Part shown: in pieces, positions 46,505-58,000 of the stretch
Numbering within the stretch: position 1 is the stretch's first letter
How the letters are laid out: each line of letters begins with the position of its first letter
From: Hemerocallis citrina
Taxonomy: Eukaryota > Streptophyta > Magnoliopsida > Asparagales > Asphodelaceae
Assembly: GCA_017893485.1 (NCBI GenBank)
Contig: CM030364.1
Span: forward strand, 205,992,762-206,056,761
DNA: 64,000 nt
Reading direction: 5' to 3'
Position numbers and translations under genes: made by a program
Notes under the pieces: model-generated
What the model was told of the DNA's origin: nothing
The model's input: only the letters and a program-made list of their open reading frames with translations
The model's database searches: none

Positions 46505-46830
46505 TAGGCCGACAGTCGACTGGTACGACACTACTGATTATCTTCAGTCTTTTGAGAATTGTTCGGGACAGTCGACCTAGGCTATTGTCAGTCGACTGGT
46601 CTGCTGATTGTATTTTTGTTTAGTCCTTTCTGGACAGTCGACCTATGAACCTTTCAGCCGACTTATACACGTAGACTATGTTCTTGAGAATTATTGTGAT
46701 TTGTTTCGGGGCAGTCGACTGATGACTTTCTCTAGTCGACTGATATTGCCTTAGATTATTTTGTGGAATTCCGAAGAATTGTCCTCTGGACAGTCGACTT
46801 ATCTCAGCATGAGTCGACTGGCACTGAGGG
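46505..46830. repeat. Degenerate repeat with paired AGTCGACT palindromes
   Basis: About five units of 60-80 bp, each with two GTCGAC-containing words separated by 15-25 bases, in the solo LTR. Confidence 0.65.
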
Positions 46831-47214
46831 ATCTGTGTGTTTGATTTGAGACATTTTGTTCAGTAATTGATTTTGAGATCTTTGTTCAGTTTTTGTTATT
46901 TGTTCAGTATTTGATTTTGAGATGTTCAGTTAAGAACATGATTTTGAGATATTCAGTTGAGCCACTTGTTTAGTGGGAGTTTGTTTAGATATTTGTTTTG
47001 AGTCTCTAGAGGTACGTGACCCTTGTATACCGGTGTTGAGATATTTGTTGAGTTATTTGTTGAGGCCCATTGAGGCGAATTTTCAGTTAATCATATTTTT
47101 AGTCCGGTAGGGTACACTACTCTAGGAGATTTTGTTCGGTAACCCAAATTTATAAGGACAGGCATTAGTAGTGTCATGACGAATGGGAACATGAGTTATG
47201 CACCTCAGTAAGAC

Positions 47215-47505
47215 TTTAGATGTGAGACTTCATCTCCTGAATTATCCAAGTAGTTAACTTGAGATGTGAGATTTATCTCCTGAATTATCCAGGTAGTTAA
47301 CCTGAGATGTGAGGTATACCTCCTGAATTATCCAAGTAATTATCTTGAGATGTGGGATTGAACTCCTGAATTATCAAGGTCGAGGCGACGCTGTTGTGGT
47401 ATTCTTGTGATGATGAGACTGTGTTTAGATGTGGGAAGATCTCCTGAATTATCCAGGGAAATACCTGAGATGTGGGATCTATCTCCTGAATGATCAAGCA
47501 TGGGC
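47215..47505. repeat. 44-bp tandem repeat in the solo LTR
   Basis: AGATGTGAG...CTCCTGAATTATCCA recurs about six times, four of them in direct tandem from 47218. Confidence 0.8.
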
Positions 47506-47698
47506 AAATTATCATAGTTTATCTTCATCTCTTAGTAGTCATCGTTGTCAGCATTTAGTCATCATGTTTTCTTGACCCACTTTTCTGCATTTGGATTTCC
47601 TGCTTTTTCACACTTGACTTTTGGTTTTGGATATCACTCATTGTTTACATTTCTTGCAATTTCACACTTTACATCTTTGGTTACTTTTGGTTGGATAC

Positions 47699-48360
47699 TG
47701 TTGCCGCTAAATTTGGTGTGGGGGCAAACAGATAGAACTTGTGGATTCTTGGGGAAACTGAATAGGAAAACCTGCGTACCTGTTCCGTCGGGCCTCGTTC
47801 GACTTTCCTGCCGTGCACCTGCAAAAAGTGCGAGACACCGGGGGGGGATCCCGGCGACGCACCCTCCGACGCTCAAGTCAGTAATCGAAGGGATTATGAA
47901 GGAGCGTAAAAACTGGTGAAGAGTTCATTACCTCTTAATGGAGATGGGTGAGGGGTATTTATAGGCGTCTTAGGGAATGGTTTTAGGAATGTAATCCCCG
48001 TGATTAGATAAAGAATATTCCTCGTAGTCAGATAAGGTATGTAATCTGATAAGGTATATCCCCTGTAACCAGTTAAGGAATTTTAATCCCCAAATCCCAG
48101 TGAAAAGGTAGATGTCCATCAGGGCCGTTGATCGTGTTTAATCAGGGATCCTGACTCTGTCTTGTTGGATTGGGAGCGCAGCGGGTTGAGATCCGCGCCC
48201 TCTTGTTGGCGGATCCATTCGCGGATCATTGGGCCCTAAGAGGGCAGATCCAATACCCGTTTTGGTCCTCTTGTGGGCGAAATTACCGTTTTACCCTCAG
48301 ATCTCAAGATTCGTACCTGATTTGGACGGTTCCGATTAAATCCCATTTTTAGCCATATCA
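47699..48360 (-). repeat. Tat-2 3' LTR
   Basis: 662 bp, apparently identical to 60830-61491. Confidence 0.95.
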
Positions 48361-48376
48361 CGAGCCCCCCACTCCT
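48361..48376 (-). other. Tat-2 polypurine tract
   Basis: On the minus strand AGGAGTGGGGGGCTCG directly precedes the 3' LTR. Confidence 0.78.
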
Positions 48377-48744
48377 AAAGACTGAGCTTGATCGGCCTTT
48401 GAGGAGTAGTTTAGCAGTTTTTTAATGGCTGGTGGAGTTGTATCGGGGCCCAAACGGAAGGTTTTGAATCTTGAAGGAGGTAGTTTGGTGATTTTTCAAG
48501 CGGATTGAACTCTGAGTCGCTCCTGAAATCTGATGGTCATGTGGTGTTCTTGCAGGGATATCTTATTGACTTCGCAAAGTGTTAATTCGTCATTCGTTGG
48601 TTTTGTATACTTGGAGCACGCTTTAGACCCCCCTAGAGTTCGCTGGCGAAGGGGCCGAGGTCCATATGCGGTTCGGCGAGCTTTTCCAGAGAGGGAAGTG
48701 AGTTCGGCAGGACTGCGAGCGTCAGGAGCGAGTTCGGCGGCCCG

Positions 48745-49975
48745 CCGAACTTGTTTTTTCCCCTATAAGAGGGTCGGTGTCACGAACGCTCGGCAGCGGT
48801 GCCGAACCTGTTTTTTCCATATAACAGGGTCGGTGCCACGAACGCTCGGCAGCGGTGCCGAACCGGTTTTTTCCCTATAAGAGGGTCGGTGCCACGAACG
48901 CTCGGCAGCGGTGCCGAACCGGTTTTTTTCCCTATAAGAGGGTCGGTGCCACGAACGCTCGGCAGCGGTGCCGAACCTGTTTTTTCCATACAACAGGGTC
49001 GGTGTCACGAACGCTCGGCAGCGGTGCCGAACCGGTTTTTTCCCTATAAGAGGGTCGGTGCCACGAATGCTCGGCTTTGGGTGCCGAGCGTGACTTTTTC
49101 CCCTATAACAGGGTCGGTGTCACGAATGCTCGGCTTTGGGTGCCGAGCGTGACTTTTTCCCCTATAACAGGGTCGGTGTCACGAATGCTCGGCAGTGGGT
49201 GCCGAGCGTGACTTTTTCCCCTATAACAGGGTCGGTGTCACGAATGCTCGGCTTTGGGTGCCGAGCGTGACTTTTTCCCCTATAACAGGGTCGGTGTCAC
49301 GAATGCTCGGCAGTGGGTGCCGAGCGTGACTTTTTCCCCTATAACAGGGTCGGTGTCACGAATGCTCGGCTTTGGGTGCCGAGCGTGACTTTTTCCCCTA
49401 TAACAGGGTCGGTGTCACGAATGCTCGGCAGTGGGTGCCGAGCGTGACTTTTTCCCCTATAATAGGGTCGGTGTCACGAATGCTCGGCTTTGGGTGCCGA
49501 GCGTGACTTTTTCCCCTATAACAGGGTCGGTGTCACGAATGCTCGGCTTTGGGTGCCGAGCGTGACTTTTTCCCCTATAACAGGGTCGGTGCCACGAACG
49601 CTCGGCAGCGGTGCCGAACCTGTTTTTTCCATACAACAGGGTCGGTGTCACGAACGCTCGGCAGCGGTGCCGAACCGGTTTTTTCCCTATAAGAGGGTCG
49701 GTGCCACGAATGCTCGGCAGTGGGTGCCGAGCGTGACTTTTTCCCCTATAACAGGGTCGGTGTCACGAATGCTCGGCTTTGGGTGCCGAGCGTGACTTTT
49801 TCCCCTATAACAGGGTCGGTGTCACGAATGCTCGGCTTTGGGTGCCGAGCGTGACTTTTTCCCCTATAACAGGGTCGGTGTCACGAATGCTCGGCTTTGG
49901 GTGCCGAGCGTGACTTTTTCCCCTATAACAGGGTCGGTGTCACGAATGCTCGGCTTTGGGTGCCGAGCGTGCAGA
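48745..49975. repeat. Tat-2 tandem array a, 55- and 59-bp hairpin units
   Basis: About twenty units of two subtypes. The 59-bp type has GCTCGGC-TTTGGGT-GCCGAGC; the 55-bp type has CTCGGC-AGCG-GTGCCGA. Alternative versions of the 59-bp unit differ in the loop (TTT or AGT) while the stem is constant. Every unit also carries a CCCTATAA word. The array lies between the polypurine tract and the antisense promoter. Confidence 0.93.
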
Positions 49976-50227
49976 CTTGTCGTTTATGTGAGTTTGTCTC
50001 TTCTGTGCGCCATTTGAATGTCTGACAATTCTGACAACTCTGACAACCCTGACAGATGGGACGCGCATTAAGTGCTGTGACCTCTGGGATTCCATCAGAT
50101 GGGATAGCATTAAATGCATCTCATGATTCGCTGCGGTTAACGAGGTGACGATTGGGATCGCTCCGCCGCTTGGGTTAGATGGGCCGGCCGTACAGGCCCA
50201 TTAGCCTCGTGGGGCGTGTCCCCCTTC

Positions 50228-50234
50228 TATAAAT
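50228..50234 (+). promoter_or_regulatory. TATA box of the Tat-2 antisense gene
   Basis: TATAAAT, followed by a pyrimidine-rich leader and the ATG at 50377. Spacing to the ATG matches that in Tat-1. Confidence 0.65.
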
Positions 50235-50376
50235 CCTCAACCCCCCCCTCATTTCTCACTTCTCCTCTCATTTGCTCAGGCGTTCCTTAGTGTCTCAGAC
50301 GAGTTTTTCCGGCACCGGCGTTTGTCTCAGGCGAGGTTTTTCGGCACTCCTTCCTTTCAAGGTAAATTTATAAGTT

Positions 50377-52504
50377 ATGTCTGTAGCTTCTGTCTCAGAT
50401 GAAGTCTCTTGGTCCGAGCCCTCCCTTCAAGGCGCCGAGGCCTCGTCTCCGAACCCGCCCAAGGGGAAGGTGTTCGGGAAGGATTCCATCGTCGAGGAGC
50501 CGAAGAGGATGGGGGAGTTCGGACAGCTACCGGGTCCGTTGACGGGTCTGCATAGGGTCAGGGAGCTCCCGAAGGACCAGGCCGAGCGGATTGTCCATGG
50601 GAGGGAGAGGACCTTCGAGGAGAATGAGGCGAGGGAGACGACGGAGGCGGATGATGCAGCGTCGATCCTTCGCGAGGAGGAGTTGGTGGCGATCCGGGAT
50701 GCTTTTTTCATCCCGGAGGAGTACGAAATCATGTTGCCGGGCCCCGGAGTTAGGGCCAATTCGCCGCTGCCAGTGACCATGTGTTGCTGGCCGGTGGATG
50801 CCTTTATCGCCGGCGCCCGGCTACCTCTCCACGCGTTCGCAATTACCGTGGTGAGCTGGTATGGGGTCTGCCCTATCCAGCTCATGCCGAACGCGTGGCG
50901 AGTGATTAATGGCTTCGTTCTTCATTGCCAGGCCGCGGGGATCGAACCGCAGCTGAACGTGCTTCGGACGATATACCGGCTCCACCAAGGGAACAAGTCG
51001 GAGTACCGGTATTATCTGACTCCGAGGCACGGCGGCAGGCTCGTGGTCTGCCCAGACTCTATCAAGCATTGGCGAGAGAAGTGGGTCGTCGTGCGGAGTC
51101 GAGAGGCCTGGCCGATCCCCACCAATTGGGCAGAGGGGGTGACCAAGAGGGCGACGGCGCTGCCGAGACTCTCAGTAGAAGAGGAAGGGGCGGTTCGGAC
51201 TCTTCTCGACCGGCCGAAGTTCGACTGGAAAGAGTTGACGGAAGACGTACTTTACAGGGGAGGGCTCGGCCGCGTAGATCCTAGTACGCGGCTTTTCGCC
51301 AAGTTCTCTTTTTTTTTTTGTACTTGTTGTCCTGTTCTTCTTTTGTGCTAATCATCATTTTTTTTTTATTTGATGTAGAATCTATGGACTACGAAGCGGT
51401 GTTGGCGCTCCGGGCTGGGCTCGCCAGTAAGGCGCCGAGGAAGAGGAAGAGGGTCGCGTCGAAGCTGCCCTCGGCTTCGAAGGTGCCGAGGATTGCGGCA
51501 CCCGACCAGGCGGTGGAGGTTGTTGACGACCCGGTCGTCACTGTGGCGGGGCCTTCGGCTACTGCTCCTGAGGGGGATTTCCCCATCGCCGCCGCGCTCG
51601 CCATGCCGACCCCGCCGCTAACCGTAGCAGGCGAGGAGCTCCTGACGGAGGAGCACAAGCGGATCCACATTCCGGATTGGCAGGTCCGGAGGCACGATGG
51701 GTTCCTCGGGAACTCGTTGGCGAGTATGCAGGCTGTCAAGCATCTCGCCACCCCGAAGGACCGTGCCGCCATGGACGCGGGGCGGCAGGGCGACGACGTG
51801 ATCGAGATCGCTCGTTCGGCGGTATCGGTAAGTCCCGAGTCCCCTTCATTCGTTTCATCTTGAATCACAAAAATTTTTCCTAACTCTCTGAGTTCTTCCT
51901 CTTTCCCTTGCAGATCGTCGTCCACTTCGGCCACCTCACCGAACGGCTGACCGCCCTCGAGAAGGAGCTGAAGCAGGAGTCCGACCAGGCTCGGAACGAG
52001 AAGGCTCGGATGTCGAACCAGCTCGACAAGCTCCGAGTCGAGCATGAAGGCCGGTCTGCGAGGATTCAGCACCTCGAGGCCGAAGTGAAGAGGCTGGAGG
52101 ACGAGCTGCGTCGGGAGAAGGAGGGGTCGGCCAATCAGTTGGCCGAGGCCGAGGCGAAGCAGGCGGCGGCTGTGAAGGAGGTGGAGGACGCCACCTTGAA
52201 GAAGGCCCAGGGGTACCTCGCGCAGAACATGGCGAAGGCCTTCGCCACCGCCCTCGACCGGGTGCGAGAGGCGTACCCCGGGGTGGACGTCTCGGGATGG
52301 CGACTCTTCCCCGGACACGTCGAGGGCTTCGACCCCGAGTCCGAAGGGGAAGAGGAGGAGGAGGAGGAGGACGGCGCTGAGGCCGATGCCGGGGTTACTG
52401 GCGAGGTCCCGAGCGTCACGGCCACTCCACTGGCGGCGGCGTCTCCTTCGGCGAAGTCGACCCTTACTCCACCTCGTCGCCCGGGGAAAGAGGTCGAGCA
52501 CTGA
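50377..52504 (+). CDS. Tat-2 antisense gene A: gypsy-associated domain plus coiled coil (648 aa, 3 exons)
   Basis: Exons 50377-51283, 51379-51827 and 51914-52504, with introns of 95 and 86 bp (GTACGC-TAG and GTAAGT-CAG); the joined frame is open. Residues about 105-250 carry the domain also seen in Tat-1: FIPEEYEIMLPGPG, GARLPLHAF, LMPNAWRVINGF and CPDSIKHWREKWVVV. I relate it from memory to Pfam Transposase_28 (putative gypsy type transposon), whose function is unknown. Exon 2 is basic near its start and Ala/Pro-rich; exon 3 is a long coiled coil (from about residue 452) with an acidic Glu run near the end. The gene faces gag-pol and has its own TATA box. Antisense reading frames in Tat elements such as maize Grande are known; the role is not. 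No damage is seen. Confidence 0.82.
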
Positions 52505-52653
52505 TCCGCCTCTCCTTTTATTGTTTTTGGCTGTTTCTGCTCTTTTTTTTTACCGAACTTTGTAATGCCTAATAGCGGACTGGCCACCGCTTCTTTTGAC
52601 GTAAATGAAATCAAAATTTTTGCAAGTGTTGGTGTTCGGAAAATTCTTGTTTT

Positions 52654-53682
52654 ATGCCCCCTCTTTTGCCGAACTGTCAAACTATGTTTTTAGAGATGAA
52701 AATTTTTCCAAGTGCGGTGCTTCGGCCACGCTCAACGTTTTCGCTGATTGCTCCGATTTCTTTGCAGCTCATGGTGATCCCCCAAGGCGTCGAGCTTTCC
52801 TGCCCGGACGAGGAGGTTAAAGCCGAAGCCGGCCTAGGGGCGACGAGGCTGTGTCTGGCTAGGTGTAGGGAGAAACTTTATGAGGTCGAGCTCGGATTGC
52901 GCCGAGCCGAGAGCGAGAGGAAGCATCTCCAGCTCGTCCTTGGCCGGCGTGATATCGAGATTCGTCGTTTGGAAAGCCGAATCGCCGAGCTCATACCCGA
53001 AGGTGAACACTTGCCCACTGATTTCAGTAATGAGATTCGTGTTCAGTGCATTCGTCATAATTTGTCCAAAATAACAGCGGAGAAGGACGAGTTGCTTTCC
53101 GAGATACAGCATCTGCAGTCCGTAGAGGCGAAGCTCCGGAGTGAGGGCGAGGGGCTGACGGCCGAGGTGGCCAAGTTGACGACCGAACGAGTCGAGTTGA
53201 CTGCTGAAGTCGAAGCGCTCAAGAGGGCGACGGTGGATAAAAGCATCGAAGTCACCCACCTCCGGCGCCTCGTCGCTAGTCGATCTGGAGTGCCGGACTC
53301 CGAGATACCCCCACGTTTTGAAGTCGACGTTAAAGACGACTCGTTGCGGGACAGGATCTCAGAGTTGGAGGCGGAAGTGGCTCGTCTGAAGCCACATTCA
53401 GGGCCGATCAACGTTCGAAGCACGTCATGCACTCGTGCTGAGAGTGAGCGGGGTATCACTTTCTATGAGATGGCGACCCGTCAGCGGATTGGTCAACCCA
53501 GCCCGGGGGACGCGCAGAGCTCGGTGGCAATCTCCTCGAGCGGGGCGTCTGTCGGCGTAGCTGCCAGGAGCGGTGCCGAGGATACGTCCCAGTTTGCCGG
53601 CTTGGGGTCGCGCTCCGGGGACAAGCGTCGTCATTCTCGAGTGTCCTTGAAGCGGAATGCTCCAGCTCCAAAGAAGCGCTGA
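52654..53682 (+). CDS. Tat-2 antisense gene B, coiled-coil protein
   Basis: An open frame of 342 codons. It may start at the ATG at 52654, or the true coding part may begin after a likely splice acceptor (TTTCTTTGCAG ending at 52767), with an in-frame ATG at 52771. The product is charged and heptad-like over most of its length (near 52850-53400), followed by a Ser/Gly-rich tail and a basic end. No enzyme motif is seen. It is positioned like gene B of Tat-1. AATAAA near 53811 could be the polyadenylation signal. Confidence 0.6.
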   Translation: MPPLLPNCQTMFLEMKIFPSAVLRPRSTFSLIAPISLQLMVIPQGVELSCPDEEVKAEAGLGATRLCLARCREKLYEVELGLRRAESERKHLQLVLGRRDIEIRRLESRIAELIPEGEHLPTDFSNEIRVQCIRHNLSKITAEKDELLSEIQHLQSVEAKLRSEGEGLTAEVAKLTTERVELTAEVEALKRATVDKSIEVTHLRRLVASRSGVPDSEIPPRFEVDVKDDSLRDRISELEAEVARLKPHSGPINVRSTSCTRAESERGITFYEMATRQRIGQPSPGDAQSSVAISSSGASVGVAARSGAEDTSQFAGLGSRSGDKRRHSRVSLKRNAPAPKKR

Positions 53683-53959
53683 AGTGGTCGGTTCCGCGCG
53701 TTCTTTGCTCTCTCCTTTTTTTTTTTTCTAAGTGTGACGAGTCGGTATTGTAAATACCCTTGTTGAGTAGTGCTCCTGTTTGCATTTGCCTTTGTATCAC
53801 ATCTGTTTCATTAATAAATGCGTTATTGCCGAACTTGCGTGTTTCATTGCTGTGAATGTTGTTTGTCATGGGGTAACTTCTGGACTGTCGAACTCCGAAT
53901 GATCATGAGTGGAGTTGCGAAGTAACGTCGAGCCGAGTTGTGCACTTGCTCGATTAGGT

Positions 53960-54890
53960 TAATGTCGTCGGAGCGTTTTTTAGGACGGTGTGCTGTCCCT
54001 AGCTCGTTTGGCGGACCCCGGAACCATTGTCGGTTTAAGGGGTGTAGGAGCAATATCGAATGGCGAGCTACTCCTAGCTCGCTTAGGAGCGAGCTTGCGG
54101 AGTAGGGTCGAACCAAGTGTTGGACTCCGTACCATTCAACGGCTGTGGGAGCATTTTCGAATGGCGAGCTACTTCTAGCTTGCTTAGGAGCGAGCTCGTG
54201 AAGTAGAATCGAGCCAAGTGTTGGACTCCGGAACCATTGTCAGTTTAGGGGGTGTAGGAGCAATTTCGAATGGCGAGCTACTCCTAGCTCGCTTAGGAGC
54301 GAGCTTGCGGAGTAGGGTCGAACCAAGTGTTGGACTCCGTACCATTCAACGGCTGTGGGAGCATTTTCGAATGGCGAGCTACTTCTAGCTCGCTTAGGAG
54401 CGAGCTCGTGAAGTAGAATCGGGCCAAGCGTTGGACTCCGGAACCATTGTCAGTTTAGGGGGTGTAGGAGCAATTTCGAATGGCGAGCTACTCCTAGCTT
54501 GCTTAGGAGCGAGCTTGCGGAGTAGGGTCGAACCAAGTGTTGGACTCCGTACCATTCAACGGCTGTGGGAGCATTTTCGAATGGCGAGCTACTTCTAGCT
54601 CGCTTAGGAGCGAGCTCGTGAAGTAGAATCGAGCCAAGTGTTGGACTCCAGAACCATTGTCAGTTTAGGGGGTGTAGGAGCAATTTCGAATGGCGAGCTA
54701 CTCCTAGCTCGCTTAGGAGCGAGCTTGCGGAGTAGGGTCGAACCAAGTGTTGGACTCCGTACCATTCAACGGCTGTGGGAGCATTTTCGAATGGCGAGCT
54801 ACTTCTAGCCCGCTTAGGAGCGAGCTCGTGAAGTAGAATCGAGCCAAGTGTTGGACTCCGGAACCATTGTCAGTTTAGGGGGTTACAAGC
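53960..54890. repeat. Tat-2 tandem array b, 210-bp dimeric units
   Basis: Two alternating subunits of about 102 and 108 bp form a 210-bp unit; the ATGGCGAGCTAC landmark falls near 54058, 54160, 54268, 54370, 54478, 54580, 54688 and 54790. Each subunit has an inner hairpin AGCTCGCT-TAGG-AGCGAGCT within an outer seven-base stem. The array separates the end of antisense gene B from the end of pol. Confidence 0.93.
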
Positions 54891-55016
54891 AGAGGGATGT
54901 AATAGTAGTGAAAACATGAAGAAACTTCATTTATTAACATCTAACGATCGGCTGCTTCTAAAGTTGCTAGCCGTTATTACAATAATAAAAGAAAGCACAA
55001 AAAGGACAAACTATGA

Positions 55017-58000
55017 CTAGAGAAAGGAGGGGAACGGTTCGGCATCTCGAGTTACTTGGAGAGACGTAGTTGCCTTCTCCTGGTATTTCAAAAGATGGTC
55101 GGCGTTCCAAGTCCGGGGAATTTCTCTGCCTTCGAGATCCTCTAGCTTGTAGGTACCGGGGCGGATTGCTTTCGAGATCTTGTACGGTCCCTCCCAGTTC
55201 GGGGCCAGCTTGCTTTTCTGCCCGGGGAATGATATGGCCAACTTCCGAAGGACTAAATCCCCTTCTTTGAGGTCCGTTGGGCGGACTCTTTTGTTGTATG
55301 CCAGCTCGATCCTTCTTCGGTAAGCTTGCTGGCGTATGGCAGCTCTCTCTCGGATTTCGTCTATCAGGTCTAGGCTTGTTCTGAGTTCTCTAGCATTCTG
55401 CTCCTCTTCATAAGCGACCAGGCGAGGAGAGGGTATCCCGACTTCTAGGGGGATGGTGGCTTCGGCCCCATAGGTGAGATTAAATGGGCTCTCGCCTGTT
55501 GGGGTTCGTTTGGTGGTGCGGTGACTCCAGAGTACGTTTGGCAGCTGATCGACCCAGAGTCCCTTCGAACACTTGTCTAACCTCTTCTTGATTCCTGCAA
55601 GAATCTGTCGGTTGGCATTTTCAGCTTGGCCATTCGACTGGGGATGGGAGACGGAGGAGAATCGGTGTTGTATGGAAAGGTCTTCACACAAGGCTCGGAA
55701 GGCGGCTCCAGTAAACTGTGTCCCGTTATCTGTGACTATGACTCGGGGAACGCCGAACCGGCAAATCACATTCTTCCAGAAGAACTGAACGACCCTATGT
55801 TCGGTGATCGTAGCCAGGGGTTCGGCTTCTATCCACTTAGAGAAATAGTCGACTGCCACGACTAGGAACTTTAGCTGTCCGGGGGCTGGAGGGAATGGTC
55901 CCAGTAAGTCCATCCCCCACATAGCGAAGGGAACGGGACTTGATAGGGAGGTCAGCGGTGCTTGCGGAAGACGTCGGATGTCTGCATACTTTTGGCAGGA
56001 GCTGCACTGCCGAACGTGTCGTTCGGCGTCCCGTAGGAGAGTGGGCCAGTAATACCCATAGTTCAACACCTTGCGCGCCAGAGCCCTGGATCCAGAATGG
56101 GCTCCGCCGATCCCCTCATGGAGCTCCTGTAGGGCGTAGTCGGCCTGCTCGGGGGAGAGGCACCTTAGATACGGTCGACCATCGGCTTGGGTGAAGGAGC
56201 GTTTGTATAAGATGCCTTCGAGTAAGGTGAAACGCTCGGCTCGGGTCCTAATTCTTCGTGCTTCCCTCGGATCTTCAGGGAGGAGTCCGTTCCTCAGGAA
56301 TTCGACAATGGGTTTCATCCAGTTGTCTTCGAGGAGGACGGGCAATGCTTCAACGGAGTCTGGCGCTTCGTCCTCTATGCTCGGCTTTAGGAGGACTTCT
56401 ATCAAAACGGTCTGTTCCAGACCTTGAAGGGAGGAGGAGGCTAACTTGGATAAGGCATCGGCCTGAGCATTTTCTTCTCGAGGGATCCTTTGGATGAGAG
56501 CCTCGTCGAACAGCGTTATGAGGCTCTTTACTTTGGACAAGTATTTAGCCATTCTATCGTCGCGGGCTTCATACTCGCCGAGGACCTGGTTAACAATCAA
56601 CTGGGAGTCGCTGAAAATCCGTAGCCGATGTGCCCCAGCATTTCGGGCCATTCGAAGCCCGGCTATTAGTGCTTCATATTCGGCCTCGTTGTTCGAGGCT
56701 TTGAAATTTATCCGGAGTGAGTATTGGAGGACGAAGCCGTCTGGTCCTGCCAGGATGACCCCTGCCCCGCTACCCTCATTACAAGAGGACCCGTCAACAT
56801 AGACCGACCAGATGGGGGGTCCCTTTGCTGCTTGGCCAGACTCGGGGATTGTAGTCTCAACTATGAATTCGGCCAGCGCCTGTGCCTTGATTGCAGTCCG
56901 AGGCTGATAAGTTATGTCGTGCTGGCTCAGCTCGATTGACCACTTCATGAGGCGACCAGAAGTCTCGGGTTTGTGAAGAATCTGTTTCAGTGGCTGGTCG
57001 GTAAGGACGACCACCGAATGAGACTGAAAGTAGGGTCTAAGTTTTCTTGCGGCCATTACCAGGGCATACGCCATTTTCTCAATTTTCGGGTACCGAAGTT
57101 CGGCATCCCGGAGCACCTTGCTGACGTAGTATATGGGCTTCTGAGCCCTTTCTTCTTCTCTGACTAAGACCGCACTGAGCGTCTGTTCGGAAGCCGCGAG
57201 GTAGAGGTAGAGCGGTTCGCCGGGTACTGGTTTGCTAAGGAGAGGGGGGTTGACGAGGTAGGCTTTAAGCTGGTCAAAGGAGTCTTGTTGCTGCTGCCCC
57301 CACTCGAATCCTTTAGCCCCCCTGAGGGCTTTGAAGAACGGGAGGCACTTCTCCCCGGACTTCGACAGGAAGCGCCCTATGGCGGCTAAGCGACCAGTCA
57401 GCCTCTGAACTTCTTTGACATTTCTTGGGGGAGCCATGTCCAGTATGGCCTTGATCTTCTCTGGATTCGCCTCTATTCCTTGTTGGCTAACCATAAAGCC
57501 GAGGAACTTGCCTGATGAGACGCCGAACGCACATTTGTTCGGGTTGAGTCTCATATTGTTCCTTCTCAAAACATCAAATGCTTCTTGGAGGTCGGTTACA
57601 TGATCAGCACCGCGGATGCTTTTCACCAGCATGTCATCGACATACACTTCCATGTTTCTGCCGATCTGAGCCTGAAAAACTTTGTTGACGAGGCGCTGGT
57701 ATGTTGCCCCCGCGTTCTTTAGGCCGAATGGCATGACCCTGTAGCAATAAAGGCCTTGGTCGGTTACAAAAGACGTCTTTGGGATATCTGGCGGGAACAT
57801 CCTTATCTGATTGTAACCCGAGAAAGCGTCCATGAAGCTTAGGAGCTCATGTCCCGAGGTTGCGTCAATCAGAGTGTCGATGCTCGGTAGGGGGAAGGGA
57901 TCTTTGGGACAGGCTTTGTTGAGGTCGGTGAAATCAATGCAAATTCTCCATGTTCCGTTGGACTTCTTTACCATTACTACGTTCGATAACCATTCAGGGT

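Noticed and set aside
45346..47698. Possible host gene in the AT-rich stretch with a TATA box near 45830
   Set aside because: The boundaries with a perfect ATCAG duplication and TGTAGA/CTACA ends identify it as a solo LTR, and no convincing coding frame is present.
48763..49795. Open frames with repeated GSAPLPSVRGTDP-like peptides
   Set aside because: They arise from the 55/59-bp hairpin array of Tat-2 and change frame with unit subtype.
51389..52501. A 370-codon minus-strand open frame opposite antisense gene A of Tat-2
   Set aside because: It is the complement of a GC-rich coding region, spans two introns of the gene and has no recognisable domain.
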